Source: Brucella intermedia LMG 3301 | GTDB lineage: Bacteria; Pseudomonadota; Alphaproteobacteria; Rhizobiales; Rhizobiaceae | Direction: 5' to 3' | NCBI RefSeq assembly: GCF_000182645.1 | Contig: NZ_ACQA01000001.1 | Coordinates: 1-64,000, forward strand | DNA length: 64,000 nt | Shown: piece after piece, positions 40,866-49,668 of the stretch | Numbering within the stretch: position 1 is the stretch's first letter | Layout of the letters: every line of letters starts with the position of its first letter | Notes under the pieces: generated by a model | Told to the model about the DNA's origin: nothing | The model's database searches: none | The model's input: only the letters and a program-made list of their open reading frames with translations | Made by a program: the position numbers and the translations under genes

Positions 40866-42845
40866 ATGTTTAGCAAAATACTGATTGCCAATCGCGGAGA
40901 AATTGCCTGCCGGGTCATCCGCACGGCGCGCAAACTGGGCATTGCAACGGTTGCGATCTATTCCGATGCGGATGCCGGTGCACTGCATGTCGAGATGGCC
41001 GACGAGGCGGTGCGGGTCGGCCCTGCCATTTCCGCGCAGAGCTATCTGAATGTCGAGGCGATCATCAAGGCCGCAAGGCAAACCGGCGCTGAGGCCATCC
41101 ATCCGGGCTATGGTTTCCTGTCCGAAAATGCCGGCTTCGTGGATGCGGTCGAGGCGGCGGGCCTCACTTTCATCGGCCCTTCGGCCAGGGCCATTCGCGC
41201 CATGGGGCTGAAGGATGCCGCCAAGGCGCTGATGGAAAAGGCAGGTGTGCCTGTCGTTCCGGGCTATCACGGCGACAATCAGGATGGCGCCTTCCTCAAA
41301 AGCGAGGCCGACCGCATCACCTATCCGGTGCTCATCAAGGCGCGCGCAGGCGGCGGCGGCAAGGGCATGCGCCGTGTCGATCAGCCAGACGATTTCGCGG
41401 CAGCACTCGACAGTGCGCGGCGCGAGGCGGAAGCCTCTTTTGGCGACGGCGCCGTGCTGGTCGAAAAATACTTGGCGAAGCCGCGCCATATCGAGGTGCA
41501 GGTCTTTGGCGACAGCCACGGCAATGCCGTGCATCTGTTCGAGCGCGATTGCTCGCTGCAACGCCGCCATCAAAAGGTGATCGAGGAAGCGCCTGCCCCC
41601 GGCATGATGCCGGAAATGCGCGCCGCCATGGGCGAGGCGGCGGTGAAGGCCGCGCTCGCCATCGGTTATTGCGGCGCGGGCACGGTGGAGTTCATCGCCG
41701 ATGTGTCGGAAGGGCTGCGACCGGACCGCTTCTTCTTCATGGAAATGAACACGCGCCTGCAAGTGGAGCATCCGGTGACGGAAGCCATCACCGGGCTTGA
41801 TCTGGTCGAATGGCAATTGCGTGTGGCTTCCGGCGAGGCGCTGCCGAAACGTCAGGACGAAGTTTCCATAAACGGCTGGGCCTTCGAGGTGCGGCTTTAT
41901 GCGGAAGACCCGGCGCGTGATTTTCTGCCTGCCACCGGCAAGCTCGCTCTGTTCGCGCAGCCTGAAAATGCCCGTGTCGATTCGGGTGTGCGAACCGGCG
42001 ATACGATCACGCCGTTCTATGATCCGATGATCGCAAAGATCATCGCCCATGGCGCAACGCGCGATGAGGCACTGAACCGGCTTGATGCGGCACTAAACAA
42101 GACCCGGATTGCGGGCCTCGTCACCAATCGCCAGTTCCTGTCGTCGCTTTGCAATCTTGAAGCTTTCCGCACGGGCGATGTCGATACGGGCCTGATCGGG
42201 CGCGAGGCGGCGGCGCTTTTCACCGCTGAGCCACCTTCGGATATTGCCTTTGCGCTGGCCGCGCTTGGTGCGCTCGACCTTCTGGATGCGCCGCAAGAAG
42301 GTGATCCCCCACGTGATCCATGGACGAACTTGCGCGGGTTCCGGCTGTGGGGCGAGGCATCGCGCTCGATTCTGCTCGATCATCACGGCGAGCGCCGCGT
42401 GGTCAGCTTTACGGCCAGAGGCGGCCGGCATTTCGGCTTCGCCTTCGGCGAACTGGAAATCCGTGCCCATGAAAACGGGCTGGTTCGTTTTGCTGTCGAT
42501 GGCCGCATGAGGGAGGCATCGGTCTCGCGCATCAGGCATGATGTGACGGTGCAATTCGAGGGCCGGGACACCATATTTCATCATGTGCAGTCGCTGGGCG
42601 CGGAAGAGGATGCTTCGAGCGAAAGCCGCATCCTGTCGCCGATGCCGGGGCGGGTAGCGCTGGTTTCCGTCGTGGAAGGTGCAAGCGTCGCCAAGGGCGA
42701 TCCGCTGGTGACGATCGAGGCGATGAAGATGGAACTGTCACTGACCGCGCCGCGAGACGGCAAGATTGCATCCGTAACCGTTGTGGCGGGCGATCAGGTC
42801 AGTGAAGGTGCATTGCTGGTCGAGTTGGAGGAGCAACATGGCTGA
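40866..42845 (+). CDS. Methylcrotonyl-CoA carboxylase, biotin-containing (alpha) subunit
   Basis: Carboxylates its own biotin with ATP and bicarbonate. The 659 residues include the biotin carboxylase domain (ILIANRGEIACRVIRTARKL, then the glycine-rich ATP loop ARAGGGGKGMRRV, and EMNTRLQVEHPVTEAITGLD) and a C-terminal biotinyl domain with the biotinylated lysine in TIEAMKMELS (about residue 622). It follows the beta subunit by 9 bases and overlaps the HMG-CoA lyase gene by 8 bases. The assignment to methylcrotonyl rather than propionyl carboxylase rests on the neighbours. Confidence 0.94.
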   Translation: MFSKILIANRGEIACRVIRTARKLGIATVAIYSDADAGALHVEMADEAVRVGPAISAQSYLNVEAIIKAARQTGAEAIHPGYGFLSENAGFVDAVEAAGLTFIGPSARAIRAMGLKDAAKALMEKAGVPVVPGYHGDNQDGAFLKSEADRITYPVLIKARAGGGGKGMRRVDQPDDFAAALDSARREAEASFGDGAVLVEKYLAKPRHIEVQVFGDSHGNAVHLFERDCSLQRRHQKVIEEAPAPGMMPEMRAAMGEAAVKAALAIGYCGAGTVEFIADVSEGLRPDRFFFMEMNTRLQVEHPVTEAITGLDLVEWQLRVASGEALPKRQDEVSINGWAFEVRLYAEDPARDFLPATGKLALFAQPENARVDSGVRTGDTITPFYDPMIAKIIAHGATRDEALNRLDAALNKTRIAGLVTNRQFLSSLCNLEAFRTGDVDTGLIGREAAALFTAEPPSDIAFALAALGALDLLDAPQEGDPPRDPWTNLRGFRLWGEASRSILLDHHGERRVVSFTARGGRHFGFAFGELEIRAHENGLVRFAVDGRMREASVSRIRHDVTVQFEGRDTIFHHVQSLGAEEDASSESRILSPMPGRVALVSVVEGASVAKGDPLVTIEAMKMELSLTAPRDGKIASVTVVAGDQVSEGALLVELEEQHG

Positions 42846-43701
42846 ACACGTGGAAATCGTTGAAATGGCTGCGCGTGATGGCCTGCAGAATGAGAAGCGG
42901 TTTGTGCCGACAGCCGACAAGATCGCGCTGATCGACCGCCTGTCCGATTGCGGCTATTCTCGCATCGAGGCGACAAGCTTCGTCAGCCCCAAATGGGTGC
43001 CGCAACTGGCCGACAGCACGGAAGTGATGGCCGGGATCAGGCGCGCCGACAGCGTGCGTTATTCGGCGCTGGTGCCCAACATGAAGGGCTATGAGGGTGC
43101 TGCTGCCGCCAATGTCGATGAGATTGCGGTTTTCATTTCCGCCTCGGAAGGTTTTTCAAAGGCCAATATCAACTGCTCAATCGCGGAAAGCATCGAGCGC
43201 CTGTCTCCGGTCATCGGCGCGGCCATCAATGACGGCCTGGCCATTCGCGGCTATGTGAGCTGCGTGGTCGAATGCCCGTATGATGGGCCGGTGGCCCCGC
43301 AGGCGGTTGCCGATGTGACCGAGCAGCTCTTTTCGCTCGGCTGTCACGAGGTGAGCCTTGGCGACACCATCGGGCGCGGCACGCGGGACAAGGTTGCCGC
43401 CATGCTCGATGCCGTGCTGTCCATCGCACCGGCGCACAGCCTTGCCGGTCATTATCACGACACTGGCGGGCGGGCGCTCGACAATATCCGCGTCAGCCTG
43501 GAAAAAGGCCTGCGCGTGTTCGATGCATCGGTTGGCGGTCTTGGCGGCTGCCCTTTTGCGCCGGGCGCGAGGGGCAATGTCGATACGGTTGCCGTTGTCG
43601 AAATGCTGCATGGATCAGGGTTTGAAACCGGCCTTGATCTGGACAAGCTGAAGCAGGCTTCCCTGTTCGCGCAAAGCCTGCGTCAGGATAAAGCCGCATG
43701 A
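42838..43701 (+). CDS. mvaB: Hydroxymethylglutaryl-CoA lyase
   Basis: Splits HMG-CoA into acetyl-CoA and acetoacetate, the last step of leucine breakdown. The 287 residues start with VEIVEMAARDGLQNEK, the metal- and substrate-binding region, followed by EATSFVSPKWVPQLAD. The lyase signature SVGGLGGCPFAPGARGNVDT (about residue 235) includes the catalytic cysteine. Metal ligands lie in AGHYHDTGGRALDN. The ATG at 42838 lies inside the end of the carboxylase alpha gene, and the stop overlaps the next gene (ATGA). Confidence 0.95.
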   Translation: MAEHVEIVEMAARDGLQNEKRFVPTADKIALIDRLSDCGYSRIEATSFVSPKWVPQLADSTEVMAGIRRADSVRYSALVPNMKGYEGAAAANVDEIAVFISASEGFSKANINCSIAESIERLSPVIGAAINDGLAIRGYVSCVVECPYDGPVAPQAVADVTEQLFSLGCHEVSLGDTIGRGTRDKVAAMLDAVLSIAPAHSLAGHYHDTGGRALDNIRVSLEKGLRVFDASVGGLGGCPFAPGARGNVDTVAVVEMLHGSGFETGLDLDKLKQASLFAQSLRQDKAA

Positions 43702-44501
43702 AGGATTTCGAGACGCTTCAAATCGCTGTCGATCAGCGCGGCGTCGCGACGCTGACGCTCAACCGGCCCGACCAGCATAATGCCCTGTCCGGCCTGATGA
43801 TCGATGAGTTGACGACGGCAGCGCTGCAACTGGCGGATAATGAAGCCGTCCGCATCGTGATCCTGACCGGCGCGGGCGCGAGCTTTTGCGCGGGCGGCGA
43901 CCTTGGCTGGATGCAGGAACAGGTCAAGGCGACGCGCACGCAGCGCATCGAGGAGGCGCGCAAGCTTGCCCTCATGCTGAAAGCGCTGCGCGACCTGCCG
44001 AAGCCCTTGATCGGTCGCATCAACGGGCAGGCCTATGGCGGTGGCGTTGGCCTCATCAGCGTGTGCGATGCGGCAATCAGTATTTCCGGCGCGCGCTTCG
44101 GGCTGACGGAAACGAAGCTTGCCCTGATACCGGCCACCATCAGCCCCTATGTGGTGGCGCGTATCGGCCAGGCCAACGCGCTGCGCACATTCACCTCGGC
44201 GCGGCTGTTCGATGCCGAGGAGGGGCGGCGCATCGGCCTGTTGCACGATGTGGTCGAGGCGGAGCGTCTTGATGCGGCGGTGGAGGCGGAGATCAAACCC
44301 TATTTCGCCACCGCGCCCGCAGCCGTTGCAGCATCCAAGCGGCTGGTCCATGCGCTGGGCGCGCCGATCGACGAGGCGGTGATCGACATGACGCTTACCC
44401 GCCTTGCCGACACATGGGAGACACCGGAGGCCGCGGAAGGGATCGCGGCCTTTTTTGCGAAGAGATCACCATCATGGAAGAAGGAGGGAGGAGCCAGTTA
44501 G
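43698..44501 (+). CDS. Enoyl-CoA hydratase/isomerase family protein, probable methylglutaconyl-CoA hydratase
   Basis: A 267-residue crotonase-fold protein that would hydrate 3-methylglutaconyl-CoA to HMG-CoA. The crotonase motifs are LNRPDQHNALSGLMIDEL, GAGASFCAGGDLGWMQ (oxyanion loop, about residue 60) and KPLIGRINGQAYGGGVGLIS. FGLTETKLALIPATISPYV (about residue 134) is the stretch seen in methylglutaconyl hydratases. It overlaps mvaB by 4 bases. With its neighbours it completes the route from isovaleryl-CoA to acetoacetate. The basic C-terminal tail WKKEGGAS is unusual and near a repeat. Confidence 0.9.
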   Translation: MKDFETLQIAVDQRGVATLTLNRPDQHNALSGLMIDELTTAALQLADNEAVRIVILTGAGASFCAGGDLGWMQEQVKATRTQRIEEARKLALMLKALRDLPKPLIGRINGQAYGGGVGLISVCDAAISISGARFGLTETKLALIPATISPYVVARIGQANALRTFTSARLFDAEEGRRIGLLHDVVEAERLDAAVEAEIKPYFATAPAAVAASKRLVHALGAPIDEAVIDMTLTRLADTWETPEAAEGIAAFFAKRSPSWKKEGGAS

Positions 44502-44899
44502 GAGGAGGCGGTTTTTCGTTGTATTTGCGGGTACTTGGCCCCTTGCAATCGGAAGCCGGAAATGCATTCTTATTACATCATGAAAGCTCGCTCCCGTTCC
44601 GGAGCATGATTCCGAAAGGGCGAATGCTATTTCGGATAATATTATGGCTCCGGCCTCTTCGAGGCGGCGGTGTCGCGTGCTTTGAAGCGCATCCCGAAAA
44701 GTGTGAAACGGTTTTCGGGCAAGATGCGCGTTGATGCATATGATTTGGAGCGTCTGGCGCTCTGAATCACCCCTTTGAGATCATGCGATGAACAAAAGGG
44801 AGGGCCCGGCAATTCGGCAGCGCGGATGCGCTGAGATTTGACCGGCATGGGTTGTCTCGGGGCCGTCGGAGGACGCTGCCCCACCAAAGGAGAAAAAGA
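44502..44899. repeat. Repeat-rich gap after the leucine block
   Basis: No gene is seen in these 398 bases. One imperfect hairpin pairs CCGGAGC (44599-44605) with GCTCCGG (44647-44653). A second element, GCGCATCCCGAAAAGTGTGA onwards (44687-44729), folds as GCGCATC...GATGCGC around CCCGAAAA/GGTTTTCGGG and closely matches 46026-46068. The promoter of the binding-protein gene must lie in the last 150 bases but was not identified. Confidence 0.75.
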
Positions 44900-46006
44900 A
44901 TGAACCTGAAACTTCTGTCCAGCGTGGCTTTCGCAGCTACACTCGGCTTTGCTAGCGCCGCCTATGCAGACATCACCATCGGCGTCGTTGCACCGCTGAC
45001 CGGTCCTGTCGCCGCTTTCGGTGACCAGGTGAAGAAGGGCGCGGAAACCGCCGTCGAAGTCATCAACAAGGCTGGCGGCATCAAGGGCGAGAAAGTCGTT
45101 CTGAAGTTTGCCGACGATGCCGGTGAACCGAAGCAGGGCGTTTCCGCCGCCAACCAGATCGTCGGCGACGGCATCAAGTTCGTTGTCGGCCCGGTCACGA
45201 CCGGCGTCGCCATTCCGGTTTCCGACGTTTTCGCGGAAAACAACGTCCTGATGGTCACCCCGACCGCCACCGGCCCGGACCTGACCGCGCGCAATCTGGA
45301 AAACGTGTTCCGCACCTGCGGCCGCGACGACCAGCAGGCCGAAGTCATGGCCGATTACGTCCTGAAGAACATGAAGGACAAGAAGGTCGCCGTGATCCAC
45401 GACAAGGGTGCCTATGGCAAGGGTCTGGCCGACGCTTTCAAGGCGGCGATCAACAAGGGTGGCGTCACGGAAGTGCATTATGATTCCGTCACGCCGGGCG
45501 ACAAGGATTTCTCCGCGCTCGTCACCAAGCTTAAGTCTGCCGGTGCCGAAGTGGTCTATTTCGGCGGCTACCATGCCGAAGGCGGTCTCCTGTCGCGCCA
45601 GCTGCACGATGCCGGTCTCCAGGCCCTGGTTCTCGGCGGCGAAGGCCTGTCCAACACCGAATATTGGGCAATCGGCGGCACCAACGCGCAGGGCACGCTC
45701 TTCACCAACGCCAAGGACGCCACCAAGAACCCGGCCTCCAAGGATGCCATCGAGGCACTGAAGGCCAAGAACATCCCGGCTGAAGCCTTCACCATGAACG
45801 CCTATGCCGCCGTGGAAGTCATCAAGGCTGGCATCGAACGCGCCGGCTCCGCCGATGACTCGGCTGCCGTCGCCAAGGCTCTGCATGACGGCAAGCCGAT
45901 CGAAACGGCCATCGGCACGCTGACCTACGGCGCCAGCGGCGACCTCAGCTCGCCGAGCTTCGACATCTTCAAGTGGGATGGCGGCAAGATCGTCGGCCTC
46001 GAATAA
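44900..46006 (+). CDS. Branched-chain amino-acid ABC transporter substrate-binding protein (LivJ-like)
   Basis: A periplasmic type I binding protein of 368 residues, probably for leucine, isoleucine or valine. The signal peptide [19 protein letters not shown] precedes the mature start [18 protein letters not shown]. Family stretches include [20 protein letters not shown] and [17 protein letters not shown] [19 protein letters not shown] lies before the ATG. No LIV permease or ATPase is adjacent, so it must work with subunits encoded elsewhere. Its place after the leucine-degradation genes suggests uptake of their substrate. Confidence 0.93.
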   Translation: MNLKLLSSVAFAATLGFASAAYADITIGVVAPLTGPVAAFGDQVKKGAETAVEVINKAGGIKGEKVVLKFADDAGEPKQGVSAANQIVGDGIKFVVGPVTTGVAIPVSDVFAENNVLMVTPTATGPDLTARNLENVFRTCGRDDQQAEVMADYVLKNMKDKKVAVIHDKGAYGKGLADAFKAAINKGGVTEVHYDSVTPGDKDFSALVTKLKSAGAEVVYFGGYHAEGGLLSRQLHDAGLQALVLGGEGLSNTEYWAIGGTNAQGTLFTNAKDATKNPASKDAIEALKAKNIPAEAFTMNAYAAVEVIKAGIERAGSADDSAAVAKALHDGKPIETAIGTLTYGASGDLSSPSFDIFKWDGGKIVGLE

Positions 46007-46727
46007 GGTCATTGCCTGAAAGAGAGCGCATCCCGAAAACTGTGAAACGGTTTTCGGATAGGATGCGCAGCCCAAGTAAACAGAAAACGCCGGGGTTTCG
46101 CCCCGGCGTTTTGCGTTTGTGGAGCGGCAGGGTCAGGAGCCGGTATAACCCGAGTTCGGCTTCGATAGCCTCGAATGTCTTTTCCATCGCATAGGTTGGG
46201 CTCAGCGGAAAACCGAAATGCCCGTAGGCGATGGACAATTGTCGTTCGGCCTTGCTCTCGCTGCCCTTGGCGATTGCCGCCACATAGAGCGCGGCAGCAA
46301 GCCCCGTGCGGTCGGAGCCTGATTTGCAATGGATGAGCACCGGCTTTTCCGCATTCTGCATCAGCGCGATCAACTGTCTGGTCTGTGCAGGATTGAGTTG
46401 CTTGCTGGATGACATTGCGAAATCGGTGTGGCTGATGCCGAGCGTCTTCGCGGCGGCGATCTCCTCATCGTACCATTTCGATCCGGGTTCGGCGCCGCGC
46501 AGATTGATGATCGTCTTTATGCCGTAAAGCTTCTGCATTGACGCGATGCGCGCGGGATCGGGCTGGTTGGAGCGATAGGCCTGCCCGACGACGATGGCGT
46601 GGATATTGCCCTTATATTGCAGCGTATAGAGATAGCCGCCCATGACGCTTCCGCCGATGAGCAGCCCAAGCCCGGCCAGCCGGACGTAAGTAAAGGACCA
46701 ATCGATATATCTGCGAAAGAACGACAT
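45969..46727 (-). CDS. Membrane-anchored tyrosine/dual-specificity phosphatase-like protein
   Basis: A 252-residue protein with one N-terminal membrane helix ([20 protein letters not shown]) and a protein phosphatase domain. The active-site loop [10 protein letters not shown] (about residue 134) is a complete CX5R motif, preceded by TIINLRG and [12 protein letters not shown] lies 6 bases before the ATG. From about residue 205 the chain is encoded by the terminator hairpin and repeat at 46026-46112 ([13 protein letters not shown]), and the gene overlaps the convergent binding-protein gene by 38 bases. The tail is therefore probably non-functional. Confidence 0.87.
   Translation of the reverse strand: MSFFRRYIDWSFTYVRLAGLGLLIGGSVMGGYLYTLQYKGNIHAIVVGQAYRSNQPDPARIASMQKLYGIKTIINLRGAEPGSKWYDEEIAAAKTLGISHTDFAMSSSKQLNPAQTRQLIALMQNAEKPVLIHCKSGSDRTGLAAALYVAAIAKGSESKAERQLSIAYGHFGFPLSPTYAMEKTFEAIEAELGLYRLLTLPLHKRKTPGRNPGVFCLLGLRILSENRFTVFGMRSLSGNDLIRGRRSCRHPT
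46026..46068. repeat. GCGCATCCCGAAAA palindromic repeat, second copy
   Basis: The element GCGCATCCCGAAAACTGTGA...TCGGATAGGATGCGC matches 44687-44729 at nearly every base. Read on the minus strand it encodes the C-terminal [13 protein letters not shown] of the phosphatase gene. Confidence 0.85.
46084..46112. terminator. Strong hairpin terminator after the binding-protein gene
   Basis: A perfect 12-bp stem, AAAACGCCGGGG (46084-46095) and CCCCGGCGTTTT (46101-46112), has a 5-base loop. T-runs are present in both directions. It terminates the plus-strand binding-protein gene and lies inside the reading frame of the minus-strand phosphatase. Confidence 0.9.
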
Positions 46728-47029
46728 AATGGCCTCATCCGAATGAAAGAATATAATAAAATAAACCGCGCAGAAATTTTCTTCTTGGTTTTCGCGGAAA
46801 ATATACTAAGAATTTGACCTAATCTTGTCCTTGGAGGCAAGAGTTTGATGTTTATGTTTAAGTTATTTTTTAATTAGGGTCCCGCAGTTACGTGCGGGAA
46901 ATTTGTTGGAACAGGCGTCTGTCCGGTGTGGGGTGTCGGTTGAACGGGCGGTTTTTCGTGGCTTAAGCTTCGGTTAACCATGTCTGTTTAATCTGTGACC
47001 GTGGATGGGGCAGTTAGCGGAGCAGGTTT
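46728..47029 (+). promoter_or_regulatory. AT-rich region upstream of the 66-residue gene
   Basis: No gene is seen. A small hairpin CCCGCA-GTTACG-TGCGGG lies at 46881-46898 after an AT-rich tract. The CtrA box at 46963-46978 is annotated separately. The region also carries the promoter of the divergent phosphatase gene. Confidence 0.6.
46963..46978 (+). promoter_or_regulatory. CtrA binding site (full TTAA-N7-TTAAC)
   Basis: TTAAGCTTCGGTTAAC is an exact match to the CtrA consensus TTAA-N7-TTAAC and continues as TTAACCAT, the alphaproteobacterial 8-base half-site. It lies 51 bases before the ATG of the 66-residue gene, where it would overlap a promoter. Confidence 0.85.
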
Positions 47030-47230
47030 ATGCAGCGCTACAGATTTGACGATAAAAGAATTCTGATCGAGGCAATTGTTGAGTTACTCAACCGGGGCGT
47101 TGAGCCCGACGAACTCGATCTCGTATTGAGCCGGATCGGTCCGGTCGATCTCGATTTGATGCGGCAATGCCTGATCGAGGTATGGAACTACAATCATCCC
47201 GAACTGGCTGAAGCGCCGATGGCGGCCTGA
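47030..47230 (+). CDS. Small hypothetical protein, likely CtrA-controlled
   Basis: A 66-residue protein I do not recognise. It is predicted to be helical and acidic (PDELDLVLSRIGPVDLDL, then CLIEVWNYNHPELAEAP), with no signal peptide or membrane helix. GGAGCAGG lies just before the ATG. A perfect CtrA box is 51 bases upstream. The downstream terminator at 47510-47533 could end its transcript. The strong ribosome-binding site and promoter-type site make it likely to be a real gene, possibly tied to the cell cycle. Confidence 0.7.
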   Translation: MQRYRFDDKRILIEAIVELLNRGVEPDELDLVLSRIGPVDLDLMRQCLIEVWNYNHPELAEAPMAA

Positions 47231-47456
47231 CGGCAAGTTCTGCGGGACAGGCATCGAACCGCGAAGCGGGGTGAATGCCGACGGAATTGAGCGCGATGCG
47301 GCGCTCGCACGGGAATACGGCAGTTGCCGGCACGGTTTGGGGCCGAAACTGTCGGGGCAGGGCCGGGTTGGACCGGTTTTGGAGCAATCTGGCCACTGCC
47401 CGCAATGTCATATTCCTGAAACGCAGACGGGTTATATCCATATGCGTATCGGGAAT

Positions 47457-47606
47457 TCACTTGGGATCGTGATCACGGATGTACTGGCGCAACTCAGGTG
47501 AAAGCGGAAGGTCGGGTTCAGCCCGGCCTTTTTCGCGTCGAGCGCATGTCTCCCGAAAGCGGGAGCTGCCTTCGAATTTTTGCTGAAAATGCTTTATGAA
47601 AGACAT
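47457..47606 (-). CDS. Possible small protein
   Basis: A 49-residue frame beginning MSFIKHFQQKFEGSSRFRE and ending SPELRQYIRDHDPK. GGCAGG lies close before the ATG. I do not recognise it. It overlaps the terminator at 47510-47533 on the other strand, and the evidence is only that the sequence looks protein-like. Confidence 0.3.
   Translation of the reverse strand: MSFIKHFQQKFEGSSRFRETCARREKGRAEPDLPLSPELRQYIRDHDPK
47510..47533 (+). terminator. Terminator between the 66-residue gene and the Dabb gene
   Basis: GGTCGGG (47510-47516) pairs with CCCGGCC (47522-47528), including one G-T pair, around TTCAG, and is followed by TTTTT. Confidence 0.75.
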
Positions 47607-47661
47607 TGCCTGCCGCCATTTCCGGAGGCGGCGCGATCTTCTTCTGTCAGGAAAGCGGTTC

Positions 47662-47970
47662 ATGATACGCCATATCGTCCTCATCAAATTCAGGCCCGAA
47701 CTCGAAGCCGCGCAGATCGAAGAGAGGTTGCAGTCGGTCGTCGCGCTCAAGGACAAGATCGGCGGCATCCTGTCGGTCACGGCAGGCGAAAACAACAGTC
47801 CTGAAAATCTTGAAAAGGGATTTCGCCACGGCTTCGTCGTGGATTTCGCGGATGGCGCGGCGCGTGACGCCTATCTTCCGCATCCCGAACACGCAAAGGT
47901 CGGCAAAAGCCTGGTCGAAGCAGCCGAGGGCGGCATCGAGGGCATATTGGTGTTCGACTACGCGATCTGA
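47662..47970 (+). CDS. Dabb-domain (stress-responsive alpha-beta barrel) protein
   Basis: A 102-residue single-domain protein. The start MIRHIVLIKFRPELEAAQIE, a central GENNSPENLEKGFRHGFVVDF and YLPHPEHAKVGKSLVE are the standard Dabb/ferredoxin-like-fold pattern. AGGAAAG precedes ATG 47662; an upstream ATG at 47596 would add an arginine-rich stretch not seen in the family. Proteins of this type often act as small dimeric enzymes or stress proteins; no specific role can be given. Confidence 0.85.
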   Translation: MIRHIVLIKFRPELEAAQIEERLQSVVALKDKIGGILSVTAGENNSPENLEKGFRHGFVVDFADGAARDAYLPHPEHAKVGKSLVEAAEGGIEGILVFDYAI

Positions 47971-48009
47971 GTTTTGCCGAGCCACGCGGCGTGGCTCGGA
48001 CGGCGCCCA

Positions 48010-48104
48010 GCATTTCCAGCAAAAGTGGGAAACGGTTTTGCGCTCGGTAAAGCCAATAGCGAAAACGGTTCTGAAGATTCTGTCAGAACAAGAACAAGGC
48101 TAAA
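48010..48104. repeat. Bru-RS-like repeat, copy C (shorter variant)
   Basis: CATTTCCAGCAAAAGTGGGA at the left end and GATTCTGTCAGAACAAGAAC at the right end match both ends of copy A (8448-8596); the middle differs (CGCTCGGTAAAGCC). Its right end touches the TAG stop (48100-48102) of the minus-strand molybdopterin-binding gene. Confidence 0.75.
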
Positions 48105-49059
48105 GCACCAGCCCGCCCACGCCCATGCGGGACAGGTCGTCGGCGGTAAGCGCAATCCCCGCCATCAGGCGATCCAGTACCCGGTCGAGACTGTTTTCGC
48201 GGGCGCTGCGCGCCGATCCGGGCGCGGCGACAATATATTTGCCGTCGTGCTGGCCCAGAACCAGCAGATTGCCGGGATCGACCGGCATGCCGATGCGCAG
48301 GATTTCGCCGCCCGAAATGCGGATCGATTGCGGCACGATATCCGCCTCGTCGGCAACCGCCGAAGCGCTGAAAATCACGATGATGTCGCAGGCCCTGCCC
48401 ACGTCCGCGATGGCCGAAGCCAGCGCCGCCTGATCGTGCGCGACGCGCTTTTCGCAAACAAGCGTCCCGCCATTGCGGACCGCACGCTTTTCCATCAGCT
48501 CGCGGGTCTTCTCCAGAACCGTCTCGCGTATGGAAGGAAGGCGCGACTGGATCAGGCCGATCCGCGCGCCATTGAAGGCGCAGACATGCAGCGCGGGCCG
48601 AGCATCGAGGCTTATCTCATGCAGGAGCGTCTCCGGCACGGCAAAAGGAATGATCTTGACGGTGGCGATCATCTGACCGGCTTCCACCCGCACATGGTTG
48701 CGCAGCGTCGCGATGGAAATGCGCGCATCATGTGCGTTGATGGCATCAATACGGTCTGCATCTGCCAAAAACATGCCGTTCTTCCGGGCGTGCAGGTTGA
48801 CGCGCCCGGTCGTGGCGTTGCCGGTTTCCACATCGGCGGAAGCAATTATGCGCGCGATGGCAAGTGCCGCCTCGTCCTCGCCAATGTCGCCCTGTTCCAT
48901 ACGCGCGGCCAGCACCGAGCCTACGCCGGCCTCCCGCAGCACGGCGAGGTTGAGCGCATCGAGAACCGTGCCTTTACGCAAGGTGAGCGCACCCGCGGTC
49001 GTCGCATAGCCGAGGATCGCGCCTTCGGCTTCCTCGAGCCGCATTTCGGCAAATATCAT
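48100..49059 (-). CDS. Molybdopterin-binding (MoCF_biosynth domain) protein
   Basis: A 319-residue protein with the MoeA/MoaB-like fold that binds molybdopterin. N-terminal EEAEGAILGYATTAGALTLRKGTVLDA resembles the first part of rhizobial NTP-transferase/molybdopterin-binding proteins, and the second half (CDIIVIFSASAVADEADIVP) is the MPT-binding part. The MocA-type nucleotidyltransferase domain found fused in related proteins is absent. GGGGG precedes ATG 49059; the frame extends 30 codons upstream without support. The stop codon TAG marks the edge of repeat copy C. Confidence 0.83.
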   Translation of the reverse strand: MIFAEMRLEEAEGAILGYATTAGALTLRKGTVLDALNLAVLREAGVGSVLAARMEQGDIGEDEAALAIARIIASADVETGNATTGRVNLHARKNGMFLADADRIDAINAHDARISIATLRNHVRVEAGQMIATVKIIPFAVPETLLHEISLDARPALHVCAFNGARIGLIQSRLPSIRETVLEKTRELMEKRAVRNGGTLVCEKRVAHDQAALASAIADVGRACDIIVIFSASAVADEADIVPQSIRISGGEILRIGMPVDPGNLLVLGQHDGKYIVAAPGSARSARENSLDRVLDRLMAGIALTADDLSRMGVGGLVL

Positions 49060-49668
49060 CTCTACCCCCAATTCCCCCCAACTTCCGCGTGAAATTCCAA
49101 TAGAACATAATCCAACCCGAGTGAAACCCGAAGGATCGGGATTATGCATTGGGAGGCCCCGTTAGAGCGCGTTTTGACCTGATTGGATCAGAAAGGCGCT
49201 CTAAATTATTCTGTTTCGAGCATAATCTTATCGATCCTCGTTTCACTCCGGTCGGATTATGCTCTAAACCCGCGTGGCTGTTGGGCATTTTCGTGAATCC
49301 AGTGAGAAACACGTGACCGTCGGTTCACGGCGGATCCGGTAAAATCCCATCACGATCCCGTTCATTCGTGCGAAAAACGGTGGTTTTCATCTTGCAAACC
49401 CCGCTCTTTGGGCCTATTCGCTGCGCATCCTGATGGCTGGCGGCCCCTCGCCGCTCCAAGACAGCGCCGCATCGGCACCGGGCCGGATTGTTCCCGCAGA
49501 AGGTCCGCTTTTGGGCGCGACATTACGATCCAGCACAATTTTCGTCAGACACGTGACAAACGCGACTATTCGTTATAACGGTACTTTTGGAAATTTCAGA
49601 ATTTACCGAAAACTAGGAAATGACGCATGCGCCGGAGGTGACACTCTGCGCGCAGGATGGAAAGACAA
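49060..49668. other. Large intergenic region upstream of cyoA
   Basis: About 600 bases without a supported gene. Two hairpins sit at 49162-49264 (annotated as a repeat). An in-frame extension and a small frame at 49433-49672 lack support. Promoters for the divergent molybdopterin-binding and cyoA genes must lie here; I could not place a recognised regulator site such as an FNR box. Confidence 0.5.
49162..49264. repeat. Two-hairpin repeat upstream of cyoA
   Basis: TTAGAGCGC (49162-49170) pairs with GCGCTCTAA (49196-49204). A second stem pairs GAGCATAATC (49218-49227) with GATTATGCTC (49255-49264). GAGCATAATC-type palindromes are common rhizobial intergenic elements. Confidence 0.75.

Larger units (their letters stand above)
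47231..47661. other. Gap between the 66-residue gene and the Dabb gene
   Basis: About 430 bases without a firmly supported gene. Two overlapping plus-strand open frames (GTG 47271-47501, 76 codons; ATG 47275-47472, 65 codons) end shortly before the terminator at 47510, but neither has a convincing ribosome-binding site or recognisable sequence. A minus-strand candidate is given separately. Confidence 0.4.

Noticed and set aside
39807..42050. 747-codon minus-strand frame across the carboxylase genes
   Set aside because: Entirely antisense to two well-supported genes; no motif or signal.
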